A stretch of DNA of 64,000 nucleotides from M3007 sp046296435 (GTDB lineage: Bacteria > Bacteroidota > Bacteroidia > Chitinophagales > Saprospiraceae). The position numbers and the translations under genes were made by a program. Of this stretch, positions 62,781-64,000 are shown piece after piece (positions within the stretch are counted from its first letter, which is position 1; each line of letters begins with the position of its first letter). The notes under the pieces are model-generated. The model saw nothing but the letters and a program-made list of their open reading frames with translations, searched no databases and was not told where the DNA came from. The stretch covers positions 20,820-84,819 of the forward strand of contig JBKBLI010000004.1 in the NCBI GenBank assembly GCA_046296435.1, read 5' to 3'.

Positions 62781-64000
62781 TTAGGTCTGTATGACTCCGG
62801 GATTGAAGCGCTCGATGGGCGCGAGATTGGCTGCTTCGATGCCCATGCTGATCCAGCGGCGCGTATCGCGGGGATCGATGACGGCGTCCACCCAAAGCCG
62901 GGCCGCCGCGTAGTAGGGCGTGGTCTGGGCATCGTAGCGATTTTTGATGGCGGCGAAGAGTTGGCGCTCCTTATCGGGATCGGGTTCGGCGCCTTTGTTT
63001 TTGAGGGTTTGCACTTGAATCTGCACGAGTACTTTGGCGGCTTGTTCGCCACCCATCACGGCTATTTTGGCTGTGGGCCAGGCGACGATCAGGCGCGGAT
63101 CGTAGGCTTTGCCACACATGGCGTAGTTGCCGGCGCCGTATGAGTTGCCGATGATAACGCTGAATTTGGGCACGGTGCTGTTGGCCACGGCGTTGACCAT
63201 TTTGGCCCCGTCTTTGATGATGCCGCCATGTTCGGATCGGGTACCCACCATGAAGCCTGTCACGTCGTGCAGGAACACAAGCGGAATTTTTTTCTGATTG
63301 CAGTTGAGGATGAATCGGGTAGCTTTGTCGGCGCTGTCGGAGTAGATCACGCCGCCGAACTGAATTTCGCCTTTGGCGTTTCGGACGACCTGCCTGTTGT
63401 TGGCTACAACGCCTACGGCCCAGCCGTCGATCCGTGCGTAAGCGCAGATGATGGTTTTGCCGTAGTGTTCTTTGTACTGGGTAAGTTTACCGCCGTCAAC
63501 GAGGCTGCGCAGCAGGGCGAGGGTGTCGTAGGGCTTGGCGCCGTTTTCGGGATAGAGGCCGAGCAGGTCGTCGGGTTTGCCTTGCGGCGGTTCGGGCGCG
63601 ATGCGATCGAAACCGGCATTGTCGGGCTTGCCGATTTTGTCCATCAGGTCTTTGATGGTATCGAGGCAAACCCGATCGTTGGGCATTTTGTAGTCGGTCA
63701 CGCCGCTGATTTCGCAATGGGTGGCGGCCCCGCCGAGGGTCTCCTTGTCCACGGTCTCGCCTATGGCTGCTTTGACCAGGTAAGGCCCTGCCAGAAACAC
63801 CGATCCGGCGCCCTCTACGATAAGCGCTTCGTCAGACATGATGGGCAGGTAAGCCCCGCCTGCCACGCAGGAGCCCATGATGGCGGCAATCTGTGGCACA
63901 CCCATGGAGGAGAGACGCGCATTGTTACGAAAGATACGACCGAAATGCTCTTTGTCTGGAAATATCTCGTCCTGCATGGGCAGATAGACGCCGGCGCTAT
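62781..64000 (-). CDS. Acyl-CoA carboxylase carboxyltransferase (beta) subunit, 5'-truncated
   Basis: The frame runs off the right end of the window: codons 'AGVYLP' precede the first internal Met, so the true start is outside and about 406 residues are visible. The sequence 'MQDEIFPDKEHFGRIF', 'PQIAAIMGSCVAGGAYLP', 'FVVGTRSEHGGI' (here 'GFMVGTRSEHGGIIKDGAKM') and 'YGAGNYAMCGKAYDPRL' fits the biotin-dependent carboxyltransferases closest to methylcrotonyl-CoA carboxylase beta. It would carboxylate an acyl-CoA in leucine or fatty-acid metabolism. The biotin-carboxylase alpha subunit is not in the window. Confidence 0.92.
   Translation of the reverse strand, partial: SAGVYLPMQDEIFPDKEHFGRIFRNNARLSSMGVPQIAAIMGSCVAGGAYLPIMSDEALIVEGAGSVFLAGPYLVKAAIGETVDKETLGGAATHCEISGVTDYKMPNDRVCLDTIKDLMDKIGKPDNAGFDRIAPEPPQGKPDDLLGLYPENGAKPYDTLALLRSLVDGGKLTQYKEHYGKTIICAYARIDGWAVGVVANNRQVVRNAKGEIQFGGVIYSDSADKATRFILNCNQKKIPLVFLHDVTGFMVGTRSEHGGIIKDGAKMVNAVANSTVPKFSVIIGNSYGAGNYAMCGKAYDPRLIVAWPTAKIAVMGGEQAAKVLVQIQVQTLKNKGAEPDPDKERQLFAAIKNRYDAQTTPYYAAARLWVDAVIDPRDTRRWISMGIEAANLAPIERFNPGVIQT

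Overview
This 64 kb window looks like one scaffold of a Bacteroidota genome, most likely from the Saprospiria/Chitinophagia side of the phylum. The signs are: five secreted proteins ending in type IX secretion (T9SS) sorting domains, three of them giant proteins built of SprB-type or Ig-like repeats; TonB-dependent receptors with carboxypeptidase-like N-terminal domains; a LytTR response regulator paired with a His_kinase-family sensor; Bacteroidota-only lipoprotein families; and many copies of the phylum's -7 promoter element TAnnTTTG, here usually extended to TAnnTTTGCGGC. A 97-base run of N at 17819-17915 shows that the sequence is a draft or metagenome scaffold. The species cannot be named from the sequence.

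Layout. 1-9.1 kb: the end of an OstA/LptA-like gene, then a leftward pair in which a 2,294-residue T9SS type-B adhesin overlaps mtgA (peptidoglycan glycosyltransferase) by four bases. 9.1-17.6 kb: housekeeping and regulatory genes (YggS-type PLP protein, a receiver-Crp/Fnr fusion regulator, acyl-CoA synthetase, TPR protein, GNAT-nitrilase fusion, DUF389 membrane protein). 17.6-18.2 kb: the assembly gap flanked by two gene fragments, one a degraded serine hydrolase. 18.2-30.7 kb: a leftward block of seven genes: aldo/keto reductase, secreted TPR-CHAT protein, CcoI-type copper P-type ATPase, a TonB receptor with a CxxC pair in its plug, a lipoprotein, a ZnuD-like TonB receptor, and a His-rich membrane protein. 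The last five look like a transition-metal (copper and zinc) acquisition neighbourhood.

30.7-42.2 kb: nitroreductase, LolC/E-type permease divergent from tyrS, the LytTR two-component pair, small envelope proteins, tRNA-Asp, a pth-membrane protein operon, and a lipoprotein-glycosyltransferase operon. 42.3-53.0 kb: two further giant T9SS type-A proteins, one with a thioredoxin-fold head, the other with FN3, P-domain, MAM-like and MopE-like modules. 53.1-58 kb: folD, psuG, tRNA-Asn, a PfkB kinase, a LamG T9SS protein and an RlpA-like DPBB-SPOR protein with a 66-bp tandem repeat. 59.4-64 kb: a secreted beta-helix protein, a lipase-like lipoprotein and the end of an acyl-CoA carboxylase beta subunit that runs off the window.

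No rRNA, IS element, prophage, CRISPR array or biosynthetic cluster was seen. The points most worth following are the metal-acquisition block with its His-rich protein, the redox-domain adhesin, the adhesin-mtgA overlap, the degenerate RlpA, and a dispersed T-tract/A-tract palindrome found mainly in gene-end intergenic regions.
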